Assembly (NCBI GenBank): GCA_963803295.1
Contig: CAWDMC010000028.1
Coordinates: 475,374 to 539,373 of the forward strand
Origin: CAWDMC01 sp963803295
GTDB taxonomy: Bacteria; Acidobacteriota; Terriglobia; UBA7540
Length of the DNA stretch: 64,000 nt
Direction: 5' to 3'
A program made the position numbers and the translations under genes. The stretch's first letter is position 1. Each line of letters opens with the position of its first letter. The notes under the pieces are model-generated. The model was given only the letters and a program-made list of their open reading frames with translations, did no database searches and was not told where the DNA came from. Of the stretch, positions 47,751 to 58,149 are shown one piece after another.

Positions 47751-50700
47751 TTAATGAGAATTTTCAAATGCTTTAATCGTTACCGGTCCAATAAGTCCTG
47801 ATTTTTCCAACGGCGGAGGAGGACCAAAGAAATAAAATACGCCTTTTTCTTCATTAAGAACTTTCTGTTTCTCATCCAATTTTGAATCACCAATTATTCT
47901 GTTTGTCCATTGATTTGTAACTTCAATATTTATAAAGTTTTCTCCTATTCTAAGCACTTTTGTAACATCAAAAGTATATGGAGGTTTCCAGCAAATACCC
48001 ATTGGAGTATTATTAATATTTACATTTGCAATGTCTCTTTACTTTTCCTAAATCAAGGATTATTTTATTCCCATTTTGAAGATAGCTGGCTAGAATGGTG
48101 AATGTTTTTGTATAGGCTGCGGTGCCGGAAAAATATTTTACTCCATGGTCTGAATAAGTTGACCATGATTGTAATTTATTAACTTTTATTTTTGCAGGAG
48201 CTCCCAAATTTTTAGGAAACGCAATATTCCAGGTTTCATTTAGTGTATCCAAAATTGAAACTATTTTATTTGAAACAGTTGATTCTATTTTGCCACTATC
48301 ACTATTGAAAACCACAAATGCAGAGCCAAATTCGGGAAGGCTTAGATTAATAGTTGTTAATTTATTGTCATCATTAAATTCAACTTCTTTACGTTTGCCG
48401 CTATCAGAAAACCAGAGTTCAGGTATTTTGCCGCTAACTCGAAATCTAATATTTAAATCTTGTTTTTTTTCAGAATCGTTTACAATAAAATAAATTTCAT
48501 TATTTGGAGTTGAACGATGAATCCAATATAACTTCATATCTAAAGGTTTACTGTATTCCAAATCTTTAGGAATATTTAAAAATGAAAGAATCTTCTCAAT
48601 CGACCAGCCCCAAAATACATTACCTTTTCCGTACGATCTATGATTAACGGCTTTCGCCATCAGATCTGCCCATACATTATCAGCAATTTCTTTAACTTTT
48701 AAATCCGCTTCCGGAAATCCTGAAAGACTTGGACATTTAAACGGTTTTGGGCCAATAATAGAAGCACCATTTCTGACCAAAGATTCTATTTTCTCAATCA
48801 CATGCAAAGTCATTTCATGAATTTCGGGAAGCACCAAAATCTTATATTTCATACCATCAGGTAAAATAAATTTCCTTTTTTATCTACTGATAGTCTGTTG
48901 AACAAGACATCAGTATTTATGTAGTCATAATCGATACCTCTTCCGGAGGCTTTGGAGTCAGCCCACCGCCCCAAATCGGCATTGTAGAAGGAGCGCCTTC
49001 ATTAAGTAAATACGCAATGTCTGCAACGAATTTTCCCTGCTGAAGCAGAAATGATGTTCTTGACAAATAATCAATAAATGGTTTTGCTTCTTCAGCCCAC
49101 GTAATATTTCTATTAAGATGTGTACCAACCATTATATTTCCCGGTTTATCATCTAATGGCTGATGAGCAGAAGTATGAAAAACTAATCTGTTTATTCCCT
49201 GGCAAAACCAATAATCAGCAATTTTCTTGAGAGTAAAAGGTGATTCATATCCTCCGCCGGTAAAAGATTCTGCTGCAGCAATATTTTTTCCGTAAACATG
49301 AGCTGCGGATGCTGCACCTCTTATATCTTCAAAATACATTTGTTCCGGATGAAGAGGTTTAACCCAAAATTCACCCATCGGTATATCCATAAATTTTTTG
49401 CAGAGTAAAGCATCTTCCAATATTTCAAGTGAAACACCGGAGGCTTCACCATAAGTTCCGATTCCTTCTTTTCTTAAATATTTTGAAATTGTTCCATAGT
49501 GGTTTTCTGCAAACATGTCTGCCAATGTCCTTCTAAAATCCCACAAAAATCTATCACTTACTTCAGAACTAATTACGACCCGGCCAACCAAAGCCGGCAA
49601 ATAAGGAGTGGGATCATATCCTCTCCTTTTTTGAAATTCTTCAATCATATTGTCGGTCCAATTTTGCATGCCGGCTTCCCAACTATCCATCATAACAGAC
49701 TTTAAACTTCTTCCAAATAAAGCTCCAAGTTTTGATTTAATTGGTGCAAGGTACTCTTTAATATAATCCTCAACGTACTCTTCACTAAGTTTATCAACTT
49801 CATACCCTGAGCCGGAAGGAACAGCAGGACGATTCTTTGCTCCAGTAAGAGAATAACCAAGTCTGAGTATATCCCATTTTCCTTCCGGAATTTTCCAAAC
49901 TAATTTTCCGTTTTTATCTAACTTAGATGTAAGATTAATTAAATATTGTTCCTTTATTAATCGATTTTTCGATACTTCCAAGGTAGGTACTGATTCATAT
50001 TCAAACAAATGTCTGAACCATGCTTTCTCTTCCCATCTATTAATTCTTGCTTGTGAATGAAGTACAGCTTCCCTCAAGACATATTCACTTGCTTTTTTAT
50101 TGGTATTTTGTTCCATTGTTTCGGCAATTAAAGGCCCAGAAGTTAATTCAATTCTGAAATATTTTGCACGCGTTTCCCGTATTGAAAAAGTCCTTACCCA
50201 GCCTTGGCGATAGAGCTGAGCACCCGGCAAGTTAACAAGAGTTTTAAAATTTTTTCATCATTACTGGATAATAATTTCCCAACCGGGATACCATTTTCTC
50301 CGCTAATAGTAAATGCATTTGCATCGAAAGGTTTTTGAAAGTCGTATTGTATCCAGGCAATTCCTAAAACAGTATCTGCTTTAACAGTAACCGAAGAATC
50401 ATACTTTCCATCGAAGAGTATTTTCTCATCTATACTTCCGCCGGAAGTTTCAACTTTGGGTTTTAATGCCGTCATCTTTACTTCTGATTCCGGAATTCTA
50501 TAAGCAAACACAGCAAAATCTTTGTAAAATGTTGGATCAGGATTCTGTTCACTTTTTCTTCCGCTTCCATAATCTTGAAAAGGTCCGCTGCTAAATGGCG
50601 GATGCGGTAATTTCCCATTAAATGTTTGAGCGCCATTTAATAATGTATCACTCCAAACTAATTTTTTCATTGCTTGTTCAGGTTTAACCCAGGGTCCTCC

Positions 50701-51093
50701 AGTAATGCTCCAGCCGGGAGAACTAAATATTCCCATTTCCAAATTAAGACTATCGGCTTCTTCAGCAGCATATTTCACTGCATCATACCATTCATCTGTC
50801 CCGAACTTAATTTTATGCTCAACAGTTTGTCCGCCTCCAAAATTAACATCAGCCAATTGAAAGCCGGCAATTCCGGATCTTTTCATCCATTCCAAATCTT
50901 TTTTAATTCCATCAAGAGTTACATTTCCTTTTGTCCAATGCCACCATGTTCTGGGTCTAGCAGATTTTGGAGGATTCTGAAAACCTAAATAGAGTGAGTC
51001 AGATTTATCAGAGCAATAAATATCGTTTGTGTATACTAATAAGACACAAATAGAAATAAACTCCCTAATATGTTTTACAAAAAAACAAAACAA
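47751..51093 (-). pseudogene. alpha-L-rhamnosidase-like, GH106, second copy, frame-broken
   Basis: About 1100 codons in one orientation, interrupted near 50.2, 48.9 and 48.03 kb. N-terminal leader (FISICVLLVYTNDIYC) then ARPRTWWHWTKGNVTLDGIK and EMGIFSSPGWSITGGPWVKP, the GH106 entry and SPGW-type motif. The middle part has RSLKSVMMDSWEAGMQNWTD, GTYGEASGVSLEILEDALLC and AAESFTGGGYESPFTLKKIA, containing acidic candidates for catalysis (WEAG, ESFTGG). The C-terminal sandwich ends with FFGPPPPLEKSGLIGPVTIK. It is distinct from the first GH106 in sequence, so the two probably attack different rhamnose linkages. Frame breaks are single-base. Confidence 0.75.
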
Positions 51094-51129
51094 TTTTAAA
51101 TTAATTTAGATTGGAATAATTTGTATAAT

Positions 51130-52050
51130 TTATTTATTTGTAATATTCTTTATCCAACTTGAACATAAATCTTTCCATTGCTCTAATCTTCCCTTTCCAA
51201 TTGCTAATCCAAATCCATGGCCGCCTTCCTGAAAAATATGCAATTCAGATATTACATCATGCTTTCTTAAATTATTATAGAACATTATACTGCTTTCCGC
51301 CGGAACAGCTTTATCATCATTAGCATGGACTAAAAATGTCGGCGGTGTATTTTGTGTTATATGTAATTCGTTAGAATAATAATTAATTAATGATGTATCG
51401 GGGTTTTCTCCTATTAAATTAGTTCTTGAGCCTAAATGAAGAAAAGGGTTTTTAAATGTTATAACTGGATATATTAATACCATGAAATCCGGTCGGCAAT
51501 TTATTGAATCAATTTTATCGTTAACAAAAAAATTATCTTTATAGTGTGTACCTAAAGTTGAAGCAACATGTCCGCCAGCAGAAAATCCCATTATCCCAAC
51601 TTTGTGAGGATCAATTCCCCATTCTTTTGCATGAAATCTTATAAGTCTTACAGCTCTTTGTGAATCTAAAAATGGTGAGAGTCTTCCTTCAATATTATTT
51701 TCAGTTTTTGGCAATCTATATTTCAATACAATTCCAACAATACCTTCTGCATTCAACATTTTTGCTATATCTGTTCCTTCTTTATCATAAACTACATATT
51801 CATATCCACCTCCGGGACATATCAGCACTGCTGCTCCATTCATTATAACTTTAGATGGCAAAAAAACTTCAATTGTGGGATTACTTATTTTTTTTATTCT
51901 AATAGCATTAGTTGTATCACTAATCTCATTAACTTTAATATTATTTTGATTTGGAATGTTTTTTTCCCAAAGCGGTATGCTATAGCTTTGTCCTAATATT
52001 ACTGCAACATTAATATTGAAAATGATAATAAATATTAAATGCTTCTTCAT
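51130..52050 (-). CDS. secreted alpha/beta-hydrolase esterase (acetylesterase-like)
   Basis: 306 residues from ATG 52050 (MKKHLIFIIIFNINVAVILG leader); the frame starts 12 bases earlier at 52062. Oxyanion loop AVLICPGGGYEYVV, nucleophile elbow GIMGFSAGGHVAS, acid FLVHANDDKAVPAESS, and His in FQEGGHGFGLAIGKG give a complete Ser-Asp-His triad of the BD-FAE/AXE esterase type. It would remove acetyl groups from galacturonic acid or rhamnose residues of pectin and so open the polymer to the neighbouring glycosidases and lyases. It ends 36 bp before the second GH106 gene starts on the same strand. Confidence 0.8.
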   Translation of the reverse strand: MKKHLIFIIIFNINVAVILGQSYSIPLWEKNIPNQNNIKVNEISDTTNAIRIKKISNPTIEVFLPSKVIMNGAAVLICPGGGYEYVVYDKEGTDIAKMLNAEGIVGIVLKYRLPKTENNIEGRLSPFLDSQRAVRLIRFHAKEWGIDPHKVGIMGFSAGGHVASTLGTHYKDNFFVNDKIDSINCRPDFMVLIYPVITFKNPFLHLGSRTNLIGENPDTSLINYYSNELHITQNTPPTFLVHANDDKAVPAESSIMFYNNLRKHDVISELHIFQEGGHGFGLAIGKGRLEQWKDLCSSWIKNITNK

Positions 52051-52076
52051 TATTATAGCCAATAATTAAACAATAA

Positions 52077-52398
52077 TTAATTATTCTTTTCGATATGAAA
52101 AACTTCCATTAAATCTTTTGACACTGGACTTTTGTTTTCATTAACTTCCATTAAAGGAGCCATGTAATCCCACCATTTTCTACAAATATTTAATATTTGC
52201 TATATCTTCCCACTTTTTCTGATCTTCAATTTCAGCATAGCCGAATAAATCATTAGTATTTCTATCTAAAAAAATAGAATAACTAACAACCCCATGGTTT
52301 TTTAAGGCTTCTTCTAATTCAGGCCAGATTGGATTATGTCTTTTTATGTATTCTTCAACATTTCCTTCAAATAATTTCATTTTAAAAGCGATTCTCAT
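52077..52398 (-). pseudogene. rhaM: L-rhamnose mutarotase, one frame break
   Basis: Interconverts alpha and beta anomers of L-rhamnose so that the isomerase gets its substrate. The first 72 codons read MRIAFKMKLFEGNVEEYIKR and then HNPIWPELEEALKNHGV and SYSIFLDRNTNDLFGYAEI, typical of RhaM with the active-site His. A one-base slip near 52190 ends the frame; the next frame completes the protein with WWDYMAPLMEVNENKSPVSK to a stop at 52077, giving about 106 residues, the usual family size. Same strand as the PL9 gene and the esterase gene. Confidence 0.8.
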
Positions 52399-52437
52399 TT
52401 CTATTTCCTTTTACCTTCTTAAAAGCTTCATAAAAAT

Positions 52438-54072
52438 TTATTTCAATAATAACATTTGTTTTACAATCGAATTTCCATTCATCTGTAATTTGTAAAAATA
52501 AATACCGCTTGCAAGATTGCTTCCATCAAAACGTACTTCATAAGTTCCCTGCTCTTCATCTCATTTATAAGAGTTTTTATTTTTCTTCCCATTAAATCAT
52601 AAATAGTTATTTTTATGTTTCCGGAATTGGGGGCTTTATAAATAATATTTGTTGAAGGATTAAAAGGGTTTGGATAATTCTGGAGTAATAATATTTTCTC
52701 CGGCATTCTCCCTTTATTATCCTTGATACCGGTTGTATAATTAACTTCAATTGCGCCAAGTTCCGGTGCATTCCCTGAATAATCATATCCAATATCTATT
52801 CCTGCATCAATTAAATCACTTCCTTGTGCCGGACGCATAAAATCAATATCCGGTAAGCTGCCATCGGCTTTTCGTAGTGCAGTTAATTGAGATTCATCAA
52901 GACTAACAAAATCTTTATCAGTAATATTTATACCTAAATCAAAAGAGTTATGTGAAAGAGTATTTTGCGAAGTATCTATATATGCTGTATCCGAACCCTC
53001 TTGCTTTGTAACTTAAATTATTTTTTAAAACATGATCATAGCCATTTTCCCATATACTGCTGTCTGCTTGAGGACTTAAACGATTGACCATATTAAAATT
53101 AATATCATTTTGATAAGCAGAATTATTATACCAAAAATTTCCATTTAGATGATGATTAGAATCAAAACCGTTTGCTTTATTGCGAACAGCTATACAAAAT
53201 CTAATTGTATGTTGCGGAACAGGAGTGGGTATTTTATCAGCGGGATCATAGGCAAAACCGCCGGCCTTAAATCCATTCCCATCTCCCAAGCTTTGGAAGG
53301 AAGTAGAATAACCATTATCAAATGCCCAGCAGCTATCAAATTCAACTGCTGCACCTGATCTAATAATATCAAAACCGTCATCACTGTTGAACCAGGCACG
53401 GCATCCTTTAAAAACATTGCCTGTACCGTTTGTATTCGGATGACAGCCGAAGCCGTCGTTATTACCGCCAAGTTTATTTTCTGAAACATTATCCCAGTTT
53501 CTATAAGAATCACAATTCAAAAATAAATTACCACCGCCATTATAGTGACGCAGCCCTGTACCTACATTATCATGCATGCTGATTTGTTCGTAAATATTGT
53601 TGTTTCCCCTGCTATAGATACAATACGATTCGGTGTGCGCAGTAATGGTGGTCTGAATTCCAGTCATTTCCAATCCTTTAAGGTGAATGTAACTCCCAAT
53701 TACATATATACCAACAACTCTTTGATTTGCCGGCTTAACAGCAGAAAAATCGAAAACCGGGGTTTCCCCAGGGTATGCCCAATATTTTATGGTTTTGCCT
53801 TCTGTTCCGCTTTTATCTAAGTAGGCATAACAAGCAAACAAACCTGATACAACTTTTGAAATTTGATCTTCCCGGACTTGATAAGTCCCTCCCCGTATAT
53901 AGACTGTATCACCAGGACTTACTAGTTCTTGTGCTTTTTGAATTGATTCGAGCGGCTGATCTATTGTTCCCGCATTTGAATCGTTTCCATCGGGAGCAAC
54001 ATAAATTTGTGCAAAAATATTTGTATTTAAAACAAAAAAAATAACACAAGTATAAACTTTTAACTTTATCAT
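52438..54072 (-). pseudogene. PL9-type pectate/rhamnogalacturonan lyase with T9SS domain, two frame breaks
   Basis: Signal peptide (VYTCVIFFVLNTNIFAQ), then a right-handed beta-helix lyase: APDGNDSNAGTIDQPLESIQ, then DTVYIRGGTYQV, then NNDGFGCHPNTNGTGNVFKG and WFNSDDGFDIIRSGAAVEFD, the family 9 calcium/Lys-site texture. The frame breaks near 53005 (an extra T) and continues as DTAYIDTSQNTLSHNSFDLG, then the sorting domain LLLQNYPNPFNPSTN; a missing base near 52565 leads to the true end EVRFDGSNLASGIYFYKLQM and QMLLLK at 52438. About 540 residues. Cleaves pectate or rhamnogalacturonan by beta-elimination outside the cell. Confidence 0.8.
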
Positions 54073-54162
54073 TTTTTTATTTGATTATGGATGTTGGAGT
54101 TAAAATGAATTTAATAAATCAAATTGAAAATTTGACTTTACTAAACTTATGTGGTCTATTTT

Positions 54163-55449
54163 TTATGATAGAGAAAATTTTTTGCTTAATTCCTCAATCT
54201 GATTGTCGTTAATCTTTATACATTCCCCAATAATTTTTGATGCTATTAGAGAGTTTGCACTAAATTCTGCAACTTCTAATCTATCAAATGCTTCTAAAAT
54301 ATTTCTGCCTGTTGTAAGTAAACAATCATTTTGAATTAGTATTACATGAATGCGATTTGATAAGGTGTTTGCAATTTTTTCAGGATTATTATATTGAGCA
54401 CCAAATTCAATCTTAGGGATATCCCTAAGAACAACATAACATTCAGGAATAGTTCGTGTTTCAAAATAATTTTTAGAAATAGCATAAGCCGTTACACTCG
54501 GAGATTGTGCAATAATAATAGAATTTATTTGCGGATTATGATTATAAATAGCCTGGTGCAGCAAGACTGAACGACTAGGATTTTTGCCTTTTTCTTTTTT
54601 ACCATCTTTAATCATTACTATATCTTCGATATCAATACTGCGTCTTCCTAAGCCTGAAGGTGTAATTAGGAAATCGTTGTCTTCATAACGTATTGATGCA
54701 ACGCCCTCAGTACTTATCATTAAATTTCTATCACAAGCTCTGTGAACAATGTCAACAATTTGACTTCTAATTTCTCTTTCCAGGCTGCTATGCTCAGTCA
54801 ATTCAAATTCAGGTAAATCATTTTGACGATGATCAAAAAAAGAAATTTGTTCCTCTGTTAAAGTTGTAAAATCTCCTACTCTTCTTGCCTGAATTATTGT
54901 TCTTGCACAAAACTCCAAAGTCTCAAGTCGATGAAAGGCATTCAACAAATCAGTTCCGCCTACAGCTACCCCATGATTTTCAAGTAAAACAACATTATAT
55001 CCATTCTCAAATGTTTCGGCTATATTTTCGCCCAATTTATCACTCCCGGGAAGTGCATAGGGAGCATATCCAACTTTTCCGCAGACCCGTTTTGCCTGCG
55101 GAATTATATTAGTATCCGGTACACTCCGGACAATACTAAAGGATACTAAAGCCGGCGGATGCGCATGAACAATTGCTTTTATATCCGGTCGTTTTTTATA
55201 AATTGATATATGAAAAGGGAATTCAGAAGAGGGTTTATGCTGACCAATAATATCGCCATTTTCTTTTACACACATAATATCATTAGCAATTAATTTTCCT
55301 TTATCAATTCCAGCAGGAGTTATCCATATATCTCCATTGTGATCTTTTATAGATAAATTGCCACCGGAAAGAGTAGTCATCTTATTATTATATATCCGAT
55401 TCATAATCCGAACAATTTGTTCTCTAGGATGTAAAAGATGAAATTTCAA
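54163..55449 (-). CDS. tandem class II aldolase (rhamnulose/fuculose-phosphate aldolase-like), second domain degenerate
   Basis: 428 residues made of two class II aldolase/adducin domains. Domain 1 (about 1-200) keeps the zinc site: SSEFPFH with the catalytic Glu76, HAHPP with His95 and His97, and ENHG with His159, plus TTLSGGNLS for phosphate. Domain 2 (about 220-428) has the same fold pattern (ISTEGVASIRYEDNDFLITP, LEVAEFSANSLI) but the Glu is replaced (PSRSVLL), HAHPP has become IAQSPS, and ENHG has become QNDC, so it cannot bind the metal. Domain 1 would split L-rhamnulose 1-phosphate into dihydroxyacetone phosphate and L-lactaldehyde. The second domain may be structural or regulatory. 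It sits 30 bp after the LacI-type gene. Confidence 0.8.
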   Translation of the reverse strand: MKFHLLHPREQIVRIMNRIYNNKMTTLSGGNLSIKDHNGDIWITPAGIDKGKLIANDIMCVKENGDIIGQHKPSSEFPFHISIYKKRPDIKAIVHAHPPALVSFSIVRSVPDTNIIPQAKRVCGKVGYAPYALPGSDKLGENIAETFENGYNVVLLENHGVAVGGTDLLNAFHRLETLEFCARTIIQARRVGDFTTLTEEQISFFDHRQNDLPEFELTEHSSLEREIRSQIVDIVHRACDRNLMISTEGVASIRYEDNDFLITPSGLGRRSIDIEDIVMIKDGKKEKGKNPSRSVLLHQAIYNHNPQINSIIIAQSPSVTAYAISKNYFETRTIPECYVVLRDIPKIEFGAQYNNPEKIANTLSNRIHVILIQNDCLLTTGRNILEAFDRLEVAEFSANSLIASKIIGECIKINDNQIEELSKKFSLS

Positions 55450-55479
55450 ATATTCTTTCCTTTTAAATCAATTTTTGTT

Positions 55480-56547
55480 TTAGGCAGACTTACTCATTAT
55501 TTGGGGGAGAGGCTTAGTTTTATTTTTTACCCTTTGCACACCGGTACTTCGATATAAAATTTTATGCTCAACTTCAATATTTATTGATTTAGCACAATAG
55601 ATATCATCATGAAGACATTTTATTAAAAGGTTTACGGCCTCTTGTCCTATTTTGTACGGATTTTGATTTACCGTATAAAAAGGGATACCAAGCCTTGAAA
55701 TTATATCATTATCTCCAAATTCACATAAGAAAATATCTTCAGGAATTCTTAGCTTACTTTCAAGAATAGCATTACCGGCACCAAAAGCTACAAGTCCGCC
55801 TACACATACTATTGCATCAATATCAACACCGCTTTGTAAAGCATTGTATAAAGTATTATGAGCACTCTCGAACGTTCTCTCAGTCTCAAGTATAAGTTTT
55901 TTCCTTACCCTGATTTTGTTTTCTTTAAGAGCCATCAAATATCCTTCAAATCTATCTTGCGCAACGGGTATTCCGGTATTCGGACCCATAAACATTATCT
56001 TTCTTCTTCCGTTTTCAATCAATTTGTTAGTCAATTCAAAAGAAGCTTTTTTATCATTAATAGTTACGGAATTAAAATTTGAATCCTTGAGTTTTCTATC
56101 CCAGCAAATAATCTTTATTCCTTCAGATTGCAGCTTTTTATATAAGTTTAGATTGGTCGTTTCGTCGACTGCATTAAGCAAAATACCATCAACATTTATA
56201 TCACTCAAAAATTCTAATTTCCTTTTTTCATTTTCAACATTTTCATCATGAACTAATAAAATTGTTTCATATCCATTTTTAGTTGCTTCTTCATAAATTC
56301 CACGTGTTGCTTCCGAAAAAAAAGAGATTCTCAAATCAGGAATGATTGCACCAAGAATATTACTTCTTTTGTTAATTAAAGATTTGGCTAAAAGATTCGG
56401 TCTGTAACCTAATTTATCAGCAAATTTTTTAATTTTTTTTTGCATTCCAACAGATATATCAGATTGCTTGCGTAAAGCCTTTGAAACTGTTGAAGGATCA
56501 ACACCAATCTCTTTTGCAATATCTTTAATGGTTATTTTCTTTTTCAT
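55480..56547 (-). CDS. LacI/GalR-family transcriptional regulator
   Basis: 355 residues. The N-terminal helix-turn-helix ITIKDIAKEIGVDPSTVSKA (about 4-23) and hinge KLGYRPNLLAKSLINKRS are followed by the periplasmic-binding-protein-like effector domain (ILGAIIPDLRISFFSEATRG, VDGILLNAV, IMFMGPNTGIPVAQDRFEGY). It lies between the aldolase and the transporter genes of the L-rhamnose cluster, so the effector is likely L-rhamnose or a breakdown product. The palindromic CGAAAAC(G/C)TTTGAG sites before the isomerase gene and the TonB receptor have the central CG typical of LacI-family operators and are its probable targets. Confidence 0.85.
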   Translation of the reverse strand: MKKKITIKDIAKEIGVDPSTVSKALRKQSDISVGMQKKIKKFADKLGYRPNLLAKSLINKRSNILGAIIPDLRISFFSEATRGIYEEATKNGYETILLVHDENVENEKRKLEFLSDINVDGILLNAVDETTNLNLYKKLQSEGIKIICWDRKLKDSNFNSVTINDKKASFELTNKLIENGRRKIMFMGPNTGIPVAQDRFEGYLMALKENKIRVRKKLILETERTFESAHNTLYNALQSGVDIDAIVCVGGLVAFGAGNAILESKLRIPEDIFLCEFGDNDIISRLGIPFYTVNQNPYKIGQEAVNLLIKCLHDDIYCAKSINIEVEHKILYRSTGVQRVKNKTKPLPQIMSKSA

Positions 56548-56565
56548 TTTTTTCTGTAAAGGGAT

Positions 56566-56739
56566 TTATTCTTCGGCTTTATTCATCCAGCTTGGAGCAG
56601 ATACAAACCAAATAATTGTTCCTATAAAAGTAAGCATTTTACTTGAATCTAATGATATATTTCCTGTAAAAACTAAGAATGAAGGAATGAGTGTTAGGCC
56701 TAGACTAATATATGAAATAAATTTTACTAAAAGTTTCAT
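56566..56739 (-). CDS. 57-aa two-helix membrane protein coupled to transporter
   Basis: Starts at ATG 56739 inside the stop of the transporter gene (ATGA overlap) and ends at 56566: MKLLVKFISYISLGLTLIPS then SFLVFTGNISLDSSKMLTFI, then a second helix and a short acidic end. Two membrane helices are predicted. Small partners of this type occur next to permeases, and translational coupling suggests co-assembly or an accessory role. No family name that I can give. Overlap-coupled placement supports a real gene despite the short length. Confidence 0.6.
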   Translation of the reverse strand: MKLLVKFISYISLGLTLIPSFLVFTGNISLDSSKMLTFIGTIIWFVSAPSWMNKAEE

Positions 56740-58148
56740 GCTGCAGTCTCCATAGATTTTTCAATTTTTTGTTGTACAATTTTGCTTGATACAATGTACA
56801 CAAGTGATGCAATGAACCAGCCTGGTAGACCTAAGAAGAATACTTCAATTCCAAAATAAAGATTAAAAAATATTGCGGATAATAAAGTTAGTACCCAACT
56901 TATTGCTGCAGAAGGATTAAAATTTCGATTAAAGAATTCTGCAAAATTTGATTTTAGATTTAATTTTGGAAGCACATAGATATCCATAATAATAACAGCA
57001 CCCATAGGCATTAGCAATAATCCATATAAGGCAACGAATTCTAAAAGTTTCATAACCAAAGCAGGAAATAAAGCCGCAGCAGTTGTTATTGCTCCAACTA
57101 TTGCTGTTACTTTCCATGTCTTCCATTTTGGTTTAATTGCCTGTAAAGCTAGACCGGCTCTATAAATTGTGGGATTAGCTGTTGTCCAGCCTGCAATAAT
57201 CACGCAAATAGCCCCTGCTAATCCTGCAGCTCTATAAGCTATTGGACCGGGAGCAAATTGTGTGCTGAATTGAGTTTCTTGAAGGAATAATGAGTATAAT
57301 ATGCCCGAAGCTATCCACGCCAAAAAATGGCCTACATACATTCCTGAAGCCGGGGAAAATCCATAATACCATTTTTTAGCATAGCGTAAAATTGATAAAT
57401 CCGACATACCAATATGCATTGCCATATTTACAAACCATGCGAAAAACAATACATGCCAAAAAGTAAACTGACTTTGTCCTGGCAGAGGAGTGCCGGTCCA
57501 GATTTTTGTCTTTGCTATTTCCCAAAAATTTGAAATAGAAGTAACCCCTAAATTTGGAAGTACAGCTATGGCGGCGGCAATAAATACCAATATCATCCAG
57601 GGAGCGGCAATGTTGGCAAATTTAGAAATTTGATTATATCCAAACATTGCAACTATTGTGGTTGCTGCTCCAACTATCATTACAATAATGACCCATTCAA
57701 AATTGTTTGGCAGCCATTGGTTCAATGAAGGCATATTTAAATTGAAAGGAATACCGACTGCTGTGGCAGAAACTGCAATCATAGAACCTGCAAGAAAACA
57801 AAACATCAGGGCATTTACTGAATTATATACTGCGGTTAATTTATTTCCGCAAATTTTTTCAAGCATATAATAAAGTGTTAAACGGAATTTTGTTGCTATT
57901 GGAGCACAAATCAATGCCCAGCTTAATACTGCAAGAAAATTTCCAACCAGCAGGCCACCAATTAAATCGCCGGCCGCCACGCCATGTGCAACAAATAAGG
58001 GACCGATAACAAATTCGGTTCCTGCTGTATGTTCGCCAACATACATACCAATAAAACTTTTCCATCCTTTTAATTTATTTTCAGGTATCGGAGTCCTTTC
58101 ATATTCTTCAACAGAGTTCAATTGTGATAACAATTTTTCTTTGAACAT
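56736..58148 (-). CDS. NCS1-type permease (cytosine permease-like), probable rhamnose-cluster transporter
   Basis: 470 residues with about 12 hydrophobic helices. The N-terminus TPIPENKLKGWKSFIGMYVG and the run of APWMILVFIAAAIAVLPNL, then FFAWFVNMAMHIGMSDLSIL, then GWTTANPTIYRAGLALQAIK place it with CodB/Fur-type nucleobase:cation symporters. It begins 1 bp after the L-rhamnose isomerase stop and overlaps the 57-aa gene, so it is in the rhamnose operon. Its substrate could therefore be L-rhamnose or a rhamnosyl oligomer rather than a base, which would be unusual for this family, or the operon carries a scavenging function. No RhaT gene is seen. Confidence 0.75.
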   Translation of the reverse strand: MFKEKLLSQLNSVEEYERTPIPENKLKGWKSFIGMYVGEHTAGTEFVIGPLFVAHGVAAGDLIGGLLVGNFLAVLSWALICAPIATKFRLTLYYMLEKICGNKLTAVYNSVNALMFCFLAGSMIAVSATAVGIPFNLNMPSLNQWLPNNFEWVIIVMIVGAATTIVAMFGYNQISKFANIAAPWMILVFIAAAIAVLPNLGVTSISNFWEIAKTKIWTGTPLPGQSQFTFWHVLFFAWFVNMAMHIGMSDLSILRYAKKWYYGFSPASGMYVGHFLAWIASGILYSLFLQETQFSTQFAPGPIAYRAAGLAGAICVIIAGWTTANPTIYRAGLALQAIKPKWKTWKVTAIVGAITTAAALFPALVMKLLEFVALYGLLLMPMGAVIIMDIYVLPKLNLKSNFAEFFNRNFNPSAAISWVLTLLSAIFFNLYFGIEVFFLGLPGWFIASLVYIVSSKIVQQKIEKSMETAA

Positions 58149-58149
58149 T

